DNA of 64,000 nt, from positions 2,094,501 to 2,158,500 of the forward strand of contig NC_090127.1 in NCBI RefSeq assembly GCF_023973825.1, written 5' to 3'. Source of the DNA: Plasmodium brasilianum (taxonomy: Eukaryota > Apicomplexa > Aconoidasida > Haemosporida > Plasmodiidae). The notes beneath the pieces were generated by a model. The model was not told where the DNA came from, ran no database searches, and saw nothing but the letters and a program-made list of their open reading frames with translations. The position numbers were made by a program, and so were the translations under genes. Positions within the stretch are counted from its first letter, which is position 1; each line of letters starts with the position of its first letter. Positions 12,377 to 23,871 of the stretch are shown here, in pieces.

Positions 12377-12617
12377 TATTCATAAAAGCAACGATCAAAC
12401 GGTTACAACACATGGATATTATTCGAATGTACGAATATGTGTACAAACACATCCATATCCACACGTATGTACTTTTCCCCTTCCCCACTTCTAATTTTTT
12501 AAATATCCAACATTTGGGGAAACATAAAATGTATACACATAGTTAGAAAATGTATACGGATAAGTGAATTCGATTTTTTTCTTTTTCTTTTAATTTCTTC
12601 TTCTCTTCCGGAATTAT
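11322..12617. other. Convergent intergenic spacer
   Basis: Shared 3' region of the SPC24-like gene (plus) and the coiled-coil gene (minus). It holds A/T homopolymers, a 20-bp array at 11460-11545 (TGAATTGTTATGCTTCATTA, about four copies) and a TTTTC microsatellite near 11925-11960. No gene is seen. Confidence 0.8.
11460..11545. repeat. 20-bp minisatellite
   Basis: Four consecutive copies of a 20-bp unit (core GAATTGTTATGCTTCATTAT), the fourth with a one-base deletion. It is noncoding, in the 3' flank of the SPC24-like gene. Confidence 0.8.
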
Positions 12618-15600
12618 TTAGTCTGTAATACCTAGCAAGTAATCATGCAACTTGACTGGATATGCACCATCTTCTACATACAGATCGCCATTGATAAATT
12701 TTATGAACACTTTTTTATTATTCAACAAATAAGTGTTATCATTAATTTTGTTTATTTTAAAGGAAGTATTATTCTTCTTCATACAATTAAGATATTCACA
12801 TAAGGCTACATGAACAGGGTCATCATTAAATGAACTGGGGAAGGAATCTTTCATATTTTGAATTTTATCTTCATTTTCTACAAATACATCGAGCATATTA
12901 TTTTTCTCACTTGTTTTTTTTAACATATAAATGGAATTATCTTCATCCGTACAACAGTTGTTAAAATTTCTCAAATTGTTAATAATATGCGTGTCACTAT
13001 TAACATCAATATTAATATTATTAACGCTATTATAATTACTATTACTACTATTATTGTTATTACTATTATTGTTATTACTACTATTGTTATTACTATTATT
13101 ATTATTATTATTACTTTTGTTATTACTGTTATCTGCACTGGTCAGAATAATATCTTCACTGATATTCGAATTACTATTTGGATCCTTTTTTCTAGTGTTT
13201 GTTTCCTGTAGTTTTTTTATTTCTTGATCCTTTCTGTACGTTTTAGCTTTTAACTCAATTATTTTTTTCTCTAGTGTGTTATTTTCTAACGTCGATTTTT
13301 GTAACAGAAGGGTTGTATTTAGCAGTTGCTCATTTCTGTGTATATGTTTGCTTAGAAGCTTCCTCAGATGATCTTCACTTTTTTTTAATATTTTAATTTC
13401 ATTGTTGTTTTCATATATTAACAATTTCGATTCGTAATCTAACAAACGATCTTGCAACTTTTCGATTTCACAGGACTTTTTCAGAATTTCATCCTTCAGA
13501 AAATTCATCTAAAAAGTTGGGGAAGACGATAAAATGGGAGAAAATTATGAACAAGGCAGGAAAAACAACGAAAAAGCAAGGAAAAATTATGAACATGGCA
13601 TAAAAAACAACGAAAAAGCAAGGGAAAATTATGAACATGGCATAAAAAACAACGAAAAAGCAAGGGAAAATTATGAACATGGCATAACAAACAATTAAAA
13701 AATGATAGATGAATAATTTCTCCTTGCTTTAGCTCAATTTTTTTTTTTTTATGATATTACTTCATTTTTTATATCTTCGTTAAGGGAAACCATTTCATTG
13801 TATTGAGAAGTCAATTTTGACAACTTGTCAACATGATTTTTTATAATTTCATCTTTTTCTTTGTAAATTTCATTAATAACACCTGTAAATTTCTCTTTTT
13901 GTTTTTTTAAATGTATAGAATATTCTTTTTTAATATTTTTAATTTTTTGTTTTATATTAGAAACATCAATATTTTTTATTTCCATATCAAATTTAAGTCT
14001 GTTTATATCATGTAACATTTTGTTATTTTCGTCATCCTTCGCTAAAAGATTTTGGTGCAATTTTTTTAATTCATTGTCTTTATTTTTTAATTCTTCTTCT
14101 AATTGTTTATAATTCATATGCATATTTTCAATTTCAATTTTTTGACTATTCATTAGAGAGTTATTTAAGCTTAACCTGTTTATCAGGTCCATATTATTTT
14201 GTTTATATTTTATAATATCTCTACTATTATTTAGTTCAATACTTTCAATAATACTTCTAAGTTCTGAAATATTTTCCTCTTTCTTATTTAATTGATTATA
14301 TAACTCTTTTATTACTCTTTTTTGTTTTTCTATATTTAGCTTTTTTTCCCTTATATTAATATTGTTTTCCATTAATTTTTGATTTGTTATATTTAGATAG
14401 CTTTCTGCATTGTACATTTTATTATTTACATCAACCTCTAGCTCGTTTTGAATGCTCTTATATTCTTTCAACTGCATATAGTTTGTTTCGATCTCTTTTT
14501 TTAATTCAACCAATTTTTCATTTTTTGTTATATTTGCTTCATTAAGATAATAAATTTCTTTTGATTTTTTTTTTAATTCTTCATTCAATGAAACTATTTC
14601 TTCATTCTGCGATATTAAGATGCTTTTCATTTTTTTCATAAGGAAATTATCCGCTTCTACTCTTTCTGTGTTTGTTTCACTCTCTGCAATTAGTTCATCC
14701 AGCATATAAATATTCTTTTCATTTTTTTCCTTTCTCATTTTGAAATCTACTTCTACGAAAAAAAAAAAAAAAAAAAAGATATGAAAACTTATGTCGATAG
14801 GAAAACAAACTGAATGGGAAGGGGGTATGCAACGGGGTTTGCCCTTGCGCCTGCATGCATGTAAAGTAGTGTTCACATATGTAAGTATACACATCGGTAT
14901 GCACGTGCGCACAAAGGAACACTAAGTATCTTACCCATTTTGTAAATTTCTTGATCCTTTTGATTTATTTGTGCTTTTAAAAGTCCTACCAATTTTAGCA
15001 AATTTTGAATTTTCATTTTCATTTTACATTCATCGGAATTGTCTTCATTCATTTCATTCCGCGGGAAACTATCCACTTCCGTGAAATTATGATTTGATAA
15101 ATTCACCTTAACATGTTCATAAGAATTTTCTGAAATGTTATTTAAACTGAAATCGTTCTTTTCATCACCTCCGTTTTTACTTAATTCACTGCACCCTTCT
15201 ATATTAATATGGATATTATCATCATCATTACTTTGAATCAAATTTTCAACAATGCTCCTACTATCATTACTATTGTTATTCCTGTTATTACTGTTATTCG
15301 TGTTATTCGTGTTATTCGTGTTATTCGTGTTATTGTTGTTAATATTATTATCGTTATTACTATCATTATTATCGTTATTACTATCATTATTATCGTTATT
15401 ACTATCATTACTATTGTTATTACTATTACTATTACTGTTAATAATTATACTCTTTCTTCTAACATTGTCATTATTATCATCCCCTTTTTCATACACCTTT
15501 ACAAAAGTGTTGCTTATTTCAGTGTAATGCATATCAAATATATCAACATTTGCCTCTTTCTGTATTTCACTAAATTTGTTTTCATCATTTATGTTATGAT

Positions 15601-15694
15601 TCAACTCACAAATGTCCTTCTGTAAATTACCAATATCTTCAAATTCGTACTTTTTCGTTGTTTCACTTCTGTCCGACTTACTCTCACTATTCAT
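12618..15694 (-). CDS. Coiled-coil protein, three exons
   Basis: Function not recognised. Exon 1 is 14935-15694, exon 2 is 13761-14752 and exon 3 is 12618-13508. The introns have GT..AG ends (phases 1 and 0), and the product is 880 residues. I chose the ATG at 15694 because the frame upstream is A+T-rich leader sequence without another credible ATG. The N-terminal 250 residues are acidic with a long Ser/Asn/Asp tract. Exon 2 is almost entirely heptad-like coiled coil rich in Lys, Glu, Asn and Leu. Exon 3 continues the coil, passes an Asn tract and ends in a compact segment of about 70 residues. Its last 35 residues alternate hydrophobic and polar positions around Asn-Gly-Asp-Leu-Tyr-Val, somewhat like the GAR-type endings of cytoskeletal coiled-coil proteins. 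A cytoskeletal or centrosomal role is only an inference. Confidence 0.8.
13559..13690. repeat. 42-bp intronic minisatellite
   Basis: About three copies of a 42-bp unit beginning AATTATGAACATGGCATA fill much of intron 2 (13509-13760) of the coiled-coil gene. The unit length is a multiple of three and one minus frame is open through it. However, the flanking donor and acceptor join the exons cleanly without it. Confidence 0.8.
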
Positions 15695-16039
15695 TTTTAC
15701 TTTTACCTTATTGCCGTAAATTTTGGTGCAGTATAAATTTTTAACATGCACATGTGCATGCAAATATTATTCATGTGCGCAGGTACGTACGCGTGTGTGT
15801 GCCTACAAGCACATGTATACTTGTAAAAGAGCATACATAAATGTACATACGTATGTATGTGTGTATATATATATCTTCACATGCATATATATTCGTACGC
15901 ACGCACTTTATTACTACTCTGTCTTATGCAAAATGGATTATACTTAATATCAATTTTTTACTTATAAATTCTGCATTAATAAAAATGGACTTAACAAAAA
16001 AAAAAAAAAAAATCAATAATATATAGCAAAAAACATATA

Positions 16040-16215
16040 ACAAATAATAAGAATCAGATAATAAAAATCAAATAACAAAAATCAGATAACAAAAATCAGA
16101 TAATAAAAATCAAATAACAAAAATCAAATAATAAAAATCAAATAATAAAAATCAAATAATAAAAATCAAATAATAAAAATCAAATAATAAAAATCAAATA
16201 ATAAAAATCAAATAA
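16040..16215. repeat. 13 to 14-bp A-rich minisatellite
   Basis: About thirteen copies of a unit AAAAATCAAATAAT or AAAAATCAGATAAC in spacer DNA upstream of the coiled-coil gene. No coding frame runs through it. Confidence 0.8.
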
Positions 16216-18839
16216 CAAATAATAAGTGATAAAAAACATTAAACGTACAGGTAAATTTTTTAAAAACAAAAATAAATTAGTCTGAACGATCAAGCAAATG
16301 AAGTAATTTACTTTTAGCTCATTATGCACACCGATATAAACAAAAAGGGGCAAGGATAAAAATGTAAAATCATTAAAAATAAATGGTAAATTGGAAAGGT
16401 TGCAGACAAAATCGAATGGAAAAAAAAGTTTAAATAAAACAAAAAAATAAAATTAAATAGAGCGAAATAAAGTGAAGTAAAACAAAATAAAGAAAAACAG
16501 AGCAGAACAAAACTACGTAAAATAAAATATCGTTAAATAATATTAAAAAAATATTAAATAACGTTGAATCCGGCTACTTATGGCCATAAATAAAAACAAA
16601 AATAGAGGTTGAAATAGAAATAAAAGGCTATTGCACGTAGAAATAAAAAAAATATATGTACCAAAAATTAAAAGAAATAAAGAGAAACGAACAAAATATA
16701 AGGTCAATAGAAATCAAAAAAACTAAGGCTGCAAATGCAACTAATGTGTATGCATAGGTAAGCACATAAATATATATATTTATATGCACATATGTACATG
16801 TTATTCCTCTTTAAACTAACATTGTACACAAAGAATTGAAATTTTAGGAATTTTTTTTTTTTTTTCGAGCTTTTACTAAATGATCTACAAGAAACAACAC
16901 GAATAAATTTATTATTACAGCACCTCTTTCTTTTTACGATTCGAATTTAAAAAAGTTAGCAAATAAGCAAATAGTGGGGCTACGTAGATGAAAACAAGAA
17001 AAAATTGTACATGTATGCACATATATACATATATATATATACATATGTACATATATATATATATATATACATAAATACATATATATGTATATATTTATGC
17101 ATGTACGTACGTATGGTTGTAAATTTACTCGTGCAAACACATAATTACAAAAAAAAAAAAAATAATAACAAATTGATCATATTAAAATTTACAGAACAGT
17201 TATAATATATATCAAATATTATGTCCACATATGAAATAAGTATATTTTAATTAGTATATGGTATTAATTAAAACATGAAAAAATTGTTTATTCATGTCCT
17301 ATTTATGTACACCCCGGAATTTATGTTATTATAAACCTGCTCTTCATAACGTTATTACTTGTATGTTACAGAACGTATATTCATACTGATACATGTGCGC
17401 ATATACATATACATGTACATATAATACTTGGTCTTCTCAAAATCAGCAGGGAAAGAAATATATAAAAGTGGTATGCATACACGTACGTACGTACGTATGA
17501 ATGTACTTATCTATGTATTTAAGTATATTTATGTATATATATTTATAATATATATGTACATTTTTATATCTTTAAAAAAAAAGAAAATTTCTCAAACGAT
17601 AAGCTACACTACTGTGGTAATCCCAAAATGGACTCGAAAAAAGGAAAAAATATACATATATATACATATATATAAATTTACACGCATTACCTAAATAAAT
17701 ATGTATATATATATATATATATATACTTCTACATATTATATACATACAAATATATAATGGATGTTTATATACAAAATACATAACGAATGAAAAAAAATAT
17801 GATCAAAAAGAAAATTCTAGTATAACAAAAAAAAAAAAAAATAAATAATTAAATTATTTATTCAATTTTAAAATCGTTAAAACGGTATGTACGTATGTAT
17901 GTATGTTTGTATGTATGTATGTAAGTTTGTATGTATGTATGTTTGTATGTATGTATGTATTTTTTTTTTTTTTTTTTTTTTTATAAATTATATTTATTTA
18001 TTATTTTTTTTTAATATCAATATTAATATTAATTTAATACAATTAAAAATACAGTGCAATTCAATCTAATTCATTTTAAAATTATCTTTATTATTGTTAT
18101 TTTTTTTTTTTTTTGTCATCCTCTTCAACGTTTTTTAACCAGTTTATTGTTTATTTTTCGCTTTTTTTCTTAATTTTTTTTACTTAATTTTTTTTACTTA
18201 AATTTTTTTACTTAATTTTTGTACATTAATTTTATTTACATTCACATGCATATGTATTTTATTTTTTTATATTTAACATATATTTTTGTGCATATTTGTT
18301 TTTCTGCATTATATACATATGCATATATGTATGTATATAGTCCGTCTTAATTTTAATTGCGTACATTTTTCTTTTTCATCATCTACAAGTACATATAACT
18401 GCTTGTCCTGTTAAAGTAGTTGGTCCTTGAAAAAGAAAAACATAATAACAAATATGCATACGTATAAAAGAATATATCCGCTTCCCCTACGCGTCAAGCT
18501 GTAATATTAATATCATCATAAAATTTATGGTTAACATAATTTACTATAATGGCAGGTACAAGTAGCTTAGCCGTGAGGGGAAAAAAAAAAAAAAAAAAAA
18601 AAAATCCTTAGCCTAATGACAAAGAAATAGAGGAACGACCTATTGTGACTACTACTCGGTCATCCACATCTTAATGCTCCTTTTAATTTTTTCCTGTTAA
18701 TATAAACTATATTTTATCAGTTTTAATTTTATGACAAGTTAATAATTCGGGGGGAATCGTGCATATATACACATTTATATATCGCATATGTATGCAATTC
18801 GTACAAACATGTAGCACATCATGTAACACGTTCGTGTAA

Positions 18840-18960
18840 CTTGTTCATGTATTATACGTGCATGGAAACCAAGGGACGAGCCAGCCACCCGCACCTTCGA
18901 CCGAAATATGGTGCATGTAAAAGGCGAAGGTACGAGTAGAAATATGCAAAAAGGGGGTAA
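18840..18960. other. G+C-richer patch with two exclusive hairpins
   Basis: A short stretch of roughly balanced base composition in an otherwise A+T-rich spacer. ACCTTCG (18893-18899) can pair with CGAAGGT (18925-18931), and the overlapping GCACC (18891-18895) can pair with GGTGC (18910-18914). No open frame with a credible start covers it. It could be a structured noncoding RNA or part of the ELP3 3' UTR. The evidence is only composition and pairing. Confidence 0.3.
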
Positions 18961-19100
18961 CAAATTGAGAACAAAAAAGAGAAGAAGAAAGAAAGAAAAA
19001 AACAAAGGAAGAAAAAAACAAAGGAAGAAAAAAACAAAGGAAAAAAACAAAGGAGGCTAATTCTGGTTGTATGAACTGTGCATGTGATACTGCGCATGCA

Positions 19101-22100
19101 TCACAACGGTATATTTTTCTTCTTTTTAATTATCTGGGTGGTAAGGAAAAGGGTGGTACCGAAGAGTAGAAGAGTGGATGCATTGAAAATGCCCCTATTT
19201 TTAACGAAATATTTTCCAACATATTTGACTAAATACTTGTCCAGGTACTTACATATCTTATTACATATGCTGTCACATGTGCCATTACTTCCGCTGCCAG
19301 TTATACTCTCACAGCTACTCTCACCCCCACCGTTACGTAAATATTTGCCATTATCTTTAAGTAAATACTTATCTGCCAATTTTTTTAAAAGGTCGACGAT
19401 GGGAGTAATAAGCATATTACGCTCACGAATGTCTAGTAGCGTATCAACATCTATCGTGTACGGAGTGGATTCATTTTTGAAAGACTCATGACAGAATTGT
19501 GATCCTAGTGGAATAATATTATCATTAATATACCTATTTAACTCTTTTATTTCACTTCGTTTAAATTTTGGAGGTTCGCATATTTCTTTGTGCATTAAAT
19601 AAAGGCAGTGATTTAAATTGTAGTCATAAATAGTAAGTGTTTTTCCAATTCTGCTGCGGTTAAGTATATAATTTTTAAATATAATTTCTCTATCCAAAAT
19701 CTTGGTCATATATGTTTCTTCTTTTGTATATCCTAATTTTTTATAATATTCTTTCGTACCAATACCAGCAATAATAGACATTTTATTGTATTTATAGTAG
19801 TATGCAATAATTTCAGCTACTAACACTAAACTTTTGCCTAGGCCTTTATGTTGTACAAAATTTAAATCATCTTTGAAATCATCATGTTTTAACAATGATC
19901 CATATATATGTAACTCTCTAATCAAAGCTGCATTCTCTAAACATTTAAATGGTCTCTCATCGCAGTAGTTGTTTTTATATCTTAAACGTAACCGTAAGAA
20001 ACCAAGTAATAAATGTTTATTGTCATAATCCTTATCATCATCAAAACTGCTATATAATTTATTATCTTGGTGTACTGTTTTTCTTTTTCTAACCATATCG
20101 CTACTTGATCTGTTATCATCTGTGAAATTATTAAGTACTGATGCATTACCGCTATTACTTTCATTTATCTTTACATCCTCACTCTTATGCACCTTGTCCA
20201 TCTCCTTATTGCACATGAACGATTCAGCATCTGGCATATATTGACTAGTACTTAATATGGATGATAGGCCTATTGCGTCCTCCTTCTCACCACATGGGAG
20301 AGTAGAACTACTGGCAATGCCATTCTGTTTTCCACAGTGAGTAGCAGTTCCACTTTTTATACTGCTATTACAATTTATGGCGTCTTTTCTCCCCTTTTCT
20401 GTAGTTTTTCCTCTTTTCCTCTTCCGCTTGCTGTACCTTAACACCTCTTTGTTAACTTGCTTCTTTGTTCCCTGGAAAGTTATAAAAAATTCGTCTCCAC
20501 CCAATGTAGAATATTTAAATATTTTTAAAAAAATTGAATCCTTTTTTGTTTGGATTTGCTGATTTTTGACTTCTTTACATCGAATACATTGACAGAAAAT
20601 GTTTCTTATGTTCATTTCATTTGCTATAAGCTGCCTCATATTGGTTATATTATTACCAGCAATAATTGACGGGTTGGGTATATCCCTAATAACTCTGTTT
20701 AATCTAATCCATGGATGAATGGATTTCTTTACAAGTAAAATAAGAGAAATAAGCAAATTTTTATCTGTTTCGAAATATGGCTTGAATTCATTATTATTAT
20801 ACCATTTTTCAATTTTTGTAAATGGAGTAATTTCACATGGATAAATTTTCCATTGATCCGCTTGTAAATCTGTTGAACATAAAATTTCTTTAAACATACT
20901 AATATCCTTATGTACATTTGAATATGGTAAATCAGGCATTATATGTATATCTACTTTAAATCCATTTTCTTTTAATAAATATATTGCTCTTATGCAATCT
21001 TTTAATGTACATTGCCTATTCACCTTTTTCAAAATATAATCATCTGTATGTTGTATACCTAATTGTACTCTTGTACAACCATAGGAACGTAGTCTTATGA
21101 GCTCATCCTTATTTATCTGATCAGGCCTTGTTTCTAATGTCAACCCAATTATTCTACAGTTACTTTGTTCATTTATTTCTTGTTCTTTTTCCAAACTTAA
21201 TTTTGCTCTTCTATCTTTTAACACAGGATAAATATTAGCAGAATAGTAAACATCTCTTATAAATTCTTTCTGATAATTTAAATCATAACAACTCCATGTT
21301 CCACCTAAGACTAATATTTCAATTTTATCTGGTACATGTCCATTATTTACTAAAGTAGTTGTTCTATTAAAAAATTGACAAATCACATCGAAATTATTTT
21401 GGTTAGCCCTTAAAATTGCGGGTTCTGTAGATAAGTACGATCTTGGCTGATTTGGTTCATTCGGACAATAATGACAATCATATTTGCAACTAAACTGATG
21501 CGGGTGAGTAATTATGGTAACTACTAACACTCCACTATTTGATCTAACTCCTTTACGCTTGTTTATTTGTAGAAAGTGAACACTTTCTTTATCCAAATCC
21601 TTGTAGTTTTTAATCTCCTTCGCGATAATCATCTTGTTTACATTTTCTAGCACGAACTTCACGTCCTTCCCCTTTTTGTTAACCACGATTTCGTTACTAC
21701 CACAGTCAGTGGATTCCTTCATATCAACAACGTTTTCCACCATGTTATCACGAATATTGCCTACTCTCTTATCGTTAACATTGTCTATCCCGTTATCGTT
21801 CATAATGCCTACCCTGTTTTCCTCAATTGTGGTATCATCACAACCAGTGGACGGGTTTGAAACGTCGGAGGTGTTGGATCCTCTATTGCTCTTCCTTTCC
21901 CCTGTATCATGAATAGAATCCCCCTTTTCATCCTTTAACGTTTGCAAATAATGATATTGTAGAGCAACACTAATTTGATGCTTTGAAGGACTAACTTTAA
22001 ATTTTTTTCTCAACTGAATACATAATTCATTATATTGTGTTTCATTTTCTATATACCTTCTATTTGACCACAATTCTTCCGCAAATTTTTTAAAATTTTC

Positions 22101-22685
22101 ATTTTTTAAAATTTCGTCATAATAATTCTCATTATATTTATAGAAAAATTCGTTCATAGTTGACGAATAACACTCATAATGCCTTAATTCATTTTTATTT
22201 TTTAATTTTTTTTTAAAATTTTCAAAGCTCGTTGGTTCGTAACAGTATACTTTTGGGTATATATTGTTATCCTCATACTCGATGGGATAATTTCTTTTTA
22301 TAACGTCATTGATGTAGAATCCAATATCTTTTTCATTTGTTACGTCCGCTCTTCTCATACTGTTTTCGTACAGCACATTATTACTATTGTTATTACCATT
22401 ACTATAATTACTATTACTAGTACTATTATCATTTCTATGCTTATCATTATCACCTTCGTCATCACTTGTTTCATTAAGAATATCATCTTCATAGCTTCTT
22501 TGATTTGAATTAATCTCGTTGCTACTATCTGTAACTGTTTTTGCCTTCTCTGACACATCCTCTTCTATTTCTTTCTTATTTTTCCCTACTTTTTTGACAT
22601 AATTCCCAGTTTCATCATTATTACTCGCTCCTATCTTTTCAAGGAGTTCCCTCATACGTTCTTTCATTTTACGGCTCATCTTCAT
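19101..22685 (-). CDS. ELP3: Elongator catalytic subunit ELP3, tail-anchored
   Basis: Radical-SAM/acetyltransferase enzyme that starts the cm5U-type modification of tRNA wobble uridines; Elp3 was first described as a histone acetyltransferase. The gene is a single exon of 1,194 residues from the ATG at 22685. A Ser/Asn-rich N-terminal region comes first. The radical-SAM core starts near residue 390, with Cys400, Cys404 and Cys407 (CX3CX2C) as the likely iron-sulfur ligands. Conserved blocks follow: LETRPDQ, GIQHTDD, MPDLPYSN and RDIPNPS. A low-complexity insert of about 140 residues separates the core from the GNAT domain (about 925-1010), whose acetyl-CoA loop reads QHKGLG. The C-terminus ends in a single hydrophobic segment and a Lys-rich tip, a tail-anchor layout. 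Apicomplexan Elp3 proteins are known for this, and the Toxoplasma one sits on the outer mitochondrial membrane. Yeast Elp3 is about 560 residues. Confidence 0.95.
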   Translation of the reverse strand: MKMSRKMKERMRELLEKIGASNNDETGNYVKKVGKNKKEIEEDVSEKAKTVTDSSNEINSNQRSYEDDILNETSDDEGDNDKHRNDNSTSNSNYSNGNNNSNNVLYENSMRRADVTNEKDIGFYINDVIKRNYPIEYEDNNIYPKVYCYEPTSFENFKKKLKNKNELRHYECYSSTMNEFFYKYNENYYDEILKNENFKKFAEELWSNRRYIENETQYNELCIQLRKKFKVSPSKHQISVALQYHYLQTLKDEKGDSIHDTGERKSNRGSNTSDVSNPSTGCDDTTIEENRVGIMNDNGIDNVNDKRVGNIRDNMVENVVDMKESTDCGSNEIVVNKKGKDVKFVLENVNKMIIAKEIKNYKDLDKESVHFLQINKRKGVRSNSGVLVVTIITHPHQFSCKYDCHYCPNEPNQPRSYLSTEPAILRANQNNFDVICQFFNRTTTLVNNGHVPDKIEILVLGGTWSCYDLNYQKEFIRDVYYSANIYPVLKDRRAKLSLEKEQEINEQSNCRIIGLTLETRPDQINKDELIRLRSYGCTRVQLGIQHTDDYILKKVNRQCTLKDCIRAIYLLKENGFKVDIHIMPDLPYSNVHKDISMFKEILCSTDLQADQWKIYPCEITPFTKIEKWYNNNEFKPYFETDKNLLISLILLVKKSIHPWIRLNRVIRDIPNPSIIAGNNITNMRQLIANEMNIRNIFCQCIRCKEVKNQQIQTKKDSIFLKIFKYSTLGGDEFFITFQGTKKQVNKEVLRYSKRKRKRGKTTEKGRKDAINCNSSIKSGTATHCGKQNGIASSSTLPCGEKEDAIGLSSILSTSQYMPDAESFMCNKEMDKVHKSEDVKINESNSGNASVLNNFTDDNRSSSDMVRKRKTVHQDNKLYSSFDDDKDYDNKHLLLGFLRLRLRYKNNYCDERPFKCLENAALIRELHIYGSLLKHDDFKDDLNFVQHKGLGKSLVLVAEIIAYYYKYNKMSIIAGIGTKEYYKKLGYTKEETYMTKILDREIIFKNYILNRSRIGKTLTIYDYNLNHCLYLMHKEICEPPKFKRSEIKELNRYINDNIIPLGSQFCHESFKNESTPYTIDVDTLLDIRERNMLITPIVDLLKKLADKYLLKDNGKYLRNGGGESSCESITGSGSNGTCDSICNKICKYLDKYLVKYVGKYFVKNRGIFNASTLLLFGTTLFLTTQIIKKKKNIPL

Positions 22686-23518
22686 TTTTCTCGTTCACTC
22701 CTTGTATCATGCGCATTTATATGAGTCATATTTTTTTTTTATTTTTTTATTTTTATATTATACTATATTATATCCAATATTTTCAATATTTGCAGTATTT
22801 TCAATTTTTTCAAGTTGTACAATTTATTAACGTTATTAAACTAGCATCAAAGCCTTTCCCTGCTCTTTTTATTATATTTTTAAATGACAGCTTAGAATAA
22901 AATTTACCGAGGCAGCTTTGCATACACAACAATTTTATACTTATTCCGTGTTAATGATTAACGAGTAGCATTCTTCCTCAGGGTTGAAGATTAGCTAGGG
23001 CTTCTTTTAACTCGAAAAACGAAAAGAGTAAGATGCGCATCTACACGTGTACATAATATATGATGCTGTGGAATACATATGCATACATGCATATGTATAT
23101 ATACATATATAATATATATATATATTTTTTTTTTTATGCCTAATTAAAGACTTGTAACATCACTCTGCATAGATTGATGTAAATCCGCAGCTCCTATAAT
23201 TTCGCTGTTAGATAGCATTTCACGTACATGGTACATGAAGTAGTTATTTATTTGTTATATTCACAGTATGCTCTTTCTTATACTACATTTTATTTTTTTT
23301 TTTTTTTCAATTCGTTTAACTTTTTTGTTATTATTTTGCAATATATTGAATGCCACTTGTGTTCTATTAATATCGACAATTATTACAATGTTGGACGTAA
23401 AAAAAAAAATTTTTTTGTATTAATCTATTTTTTCTTAATTTAAAACGATGGGAACATAGGAATAAGTATTCGCAAATACTGGATAAAAATGCACGTATTA
23501 ATGTATGCTTGTATTAAC

Positions 23519-23556
<38 letters not shown>

Positions 23557-23871
23557 ACATTTTTTTTTTTTTGTTTATGCTTTTATGGTAAGGGGAAATA
23601 GCCTTTATGACCTCACTAACGAAATTATGAACTGTTCATAATTTTTTAGCAAAAAAAAAAAAAAAAAAAAAAAATTAGGTTCTAAGAATAAAATCTGTTC
23701 CATGTTAATCTACCCTATAAGAATATATACTATTTTTATGCCTTTATTTATATTTTGGGTAATACCATATGCTCAAGTTTTATTGAACACCCAGTTCAGT
23801 AACATCTTTTTGTGGTCTCCTTCATATTTCTGGTTGAGTGTTTTTTCCCCATTTGAATATCTCCAGCTCGC
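22686..23871. other. Divergent intergenic spacer
   Basis: Between the ELP3 start (minus) and the pseudouridine synthase start (plus), so it holds both promoters. It contains (TA)n tracts near 23110 and 23520 and A/T homopolymers. No gene is seen. Confidence 0.8.

Larger units (their letters stand above)
15695..19100. other. Intergenic spacer, 3.4 kb
   Basis: Upstream of the coiled-coil gene and downstream of ELP3, both on the minus strand. It contains a 13 to 14-bp A-rich array (about 16040-16215), (TATG)n at 17887-17960, several (TA)n tracts and a short G+C-richer patch at about 18840-18960. No gene is convincing. Confidence 0.75.

Noticed and set aside
18549..18632. Short frame beginning MAGTSSLAVRG before a poly-A run
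   Set aside because: Only 27 codons, mostly poly-Lys. No splice partner was found; the start looks gene-like but nothing follows.
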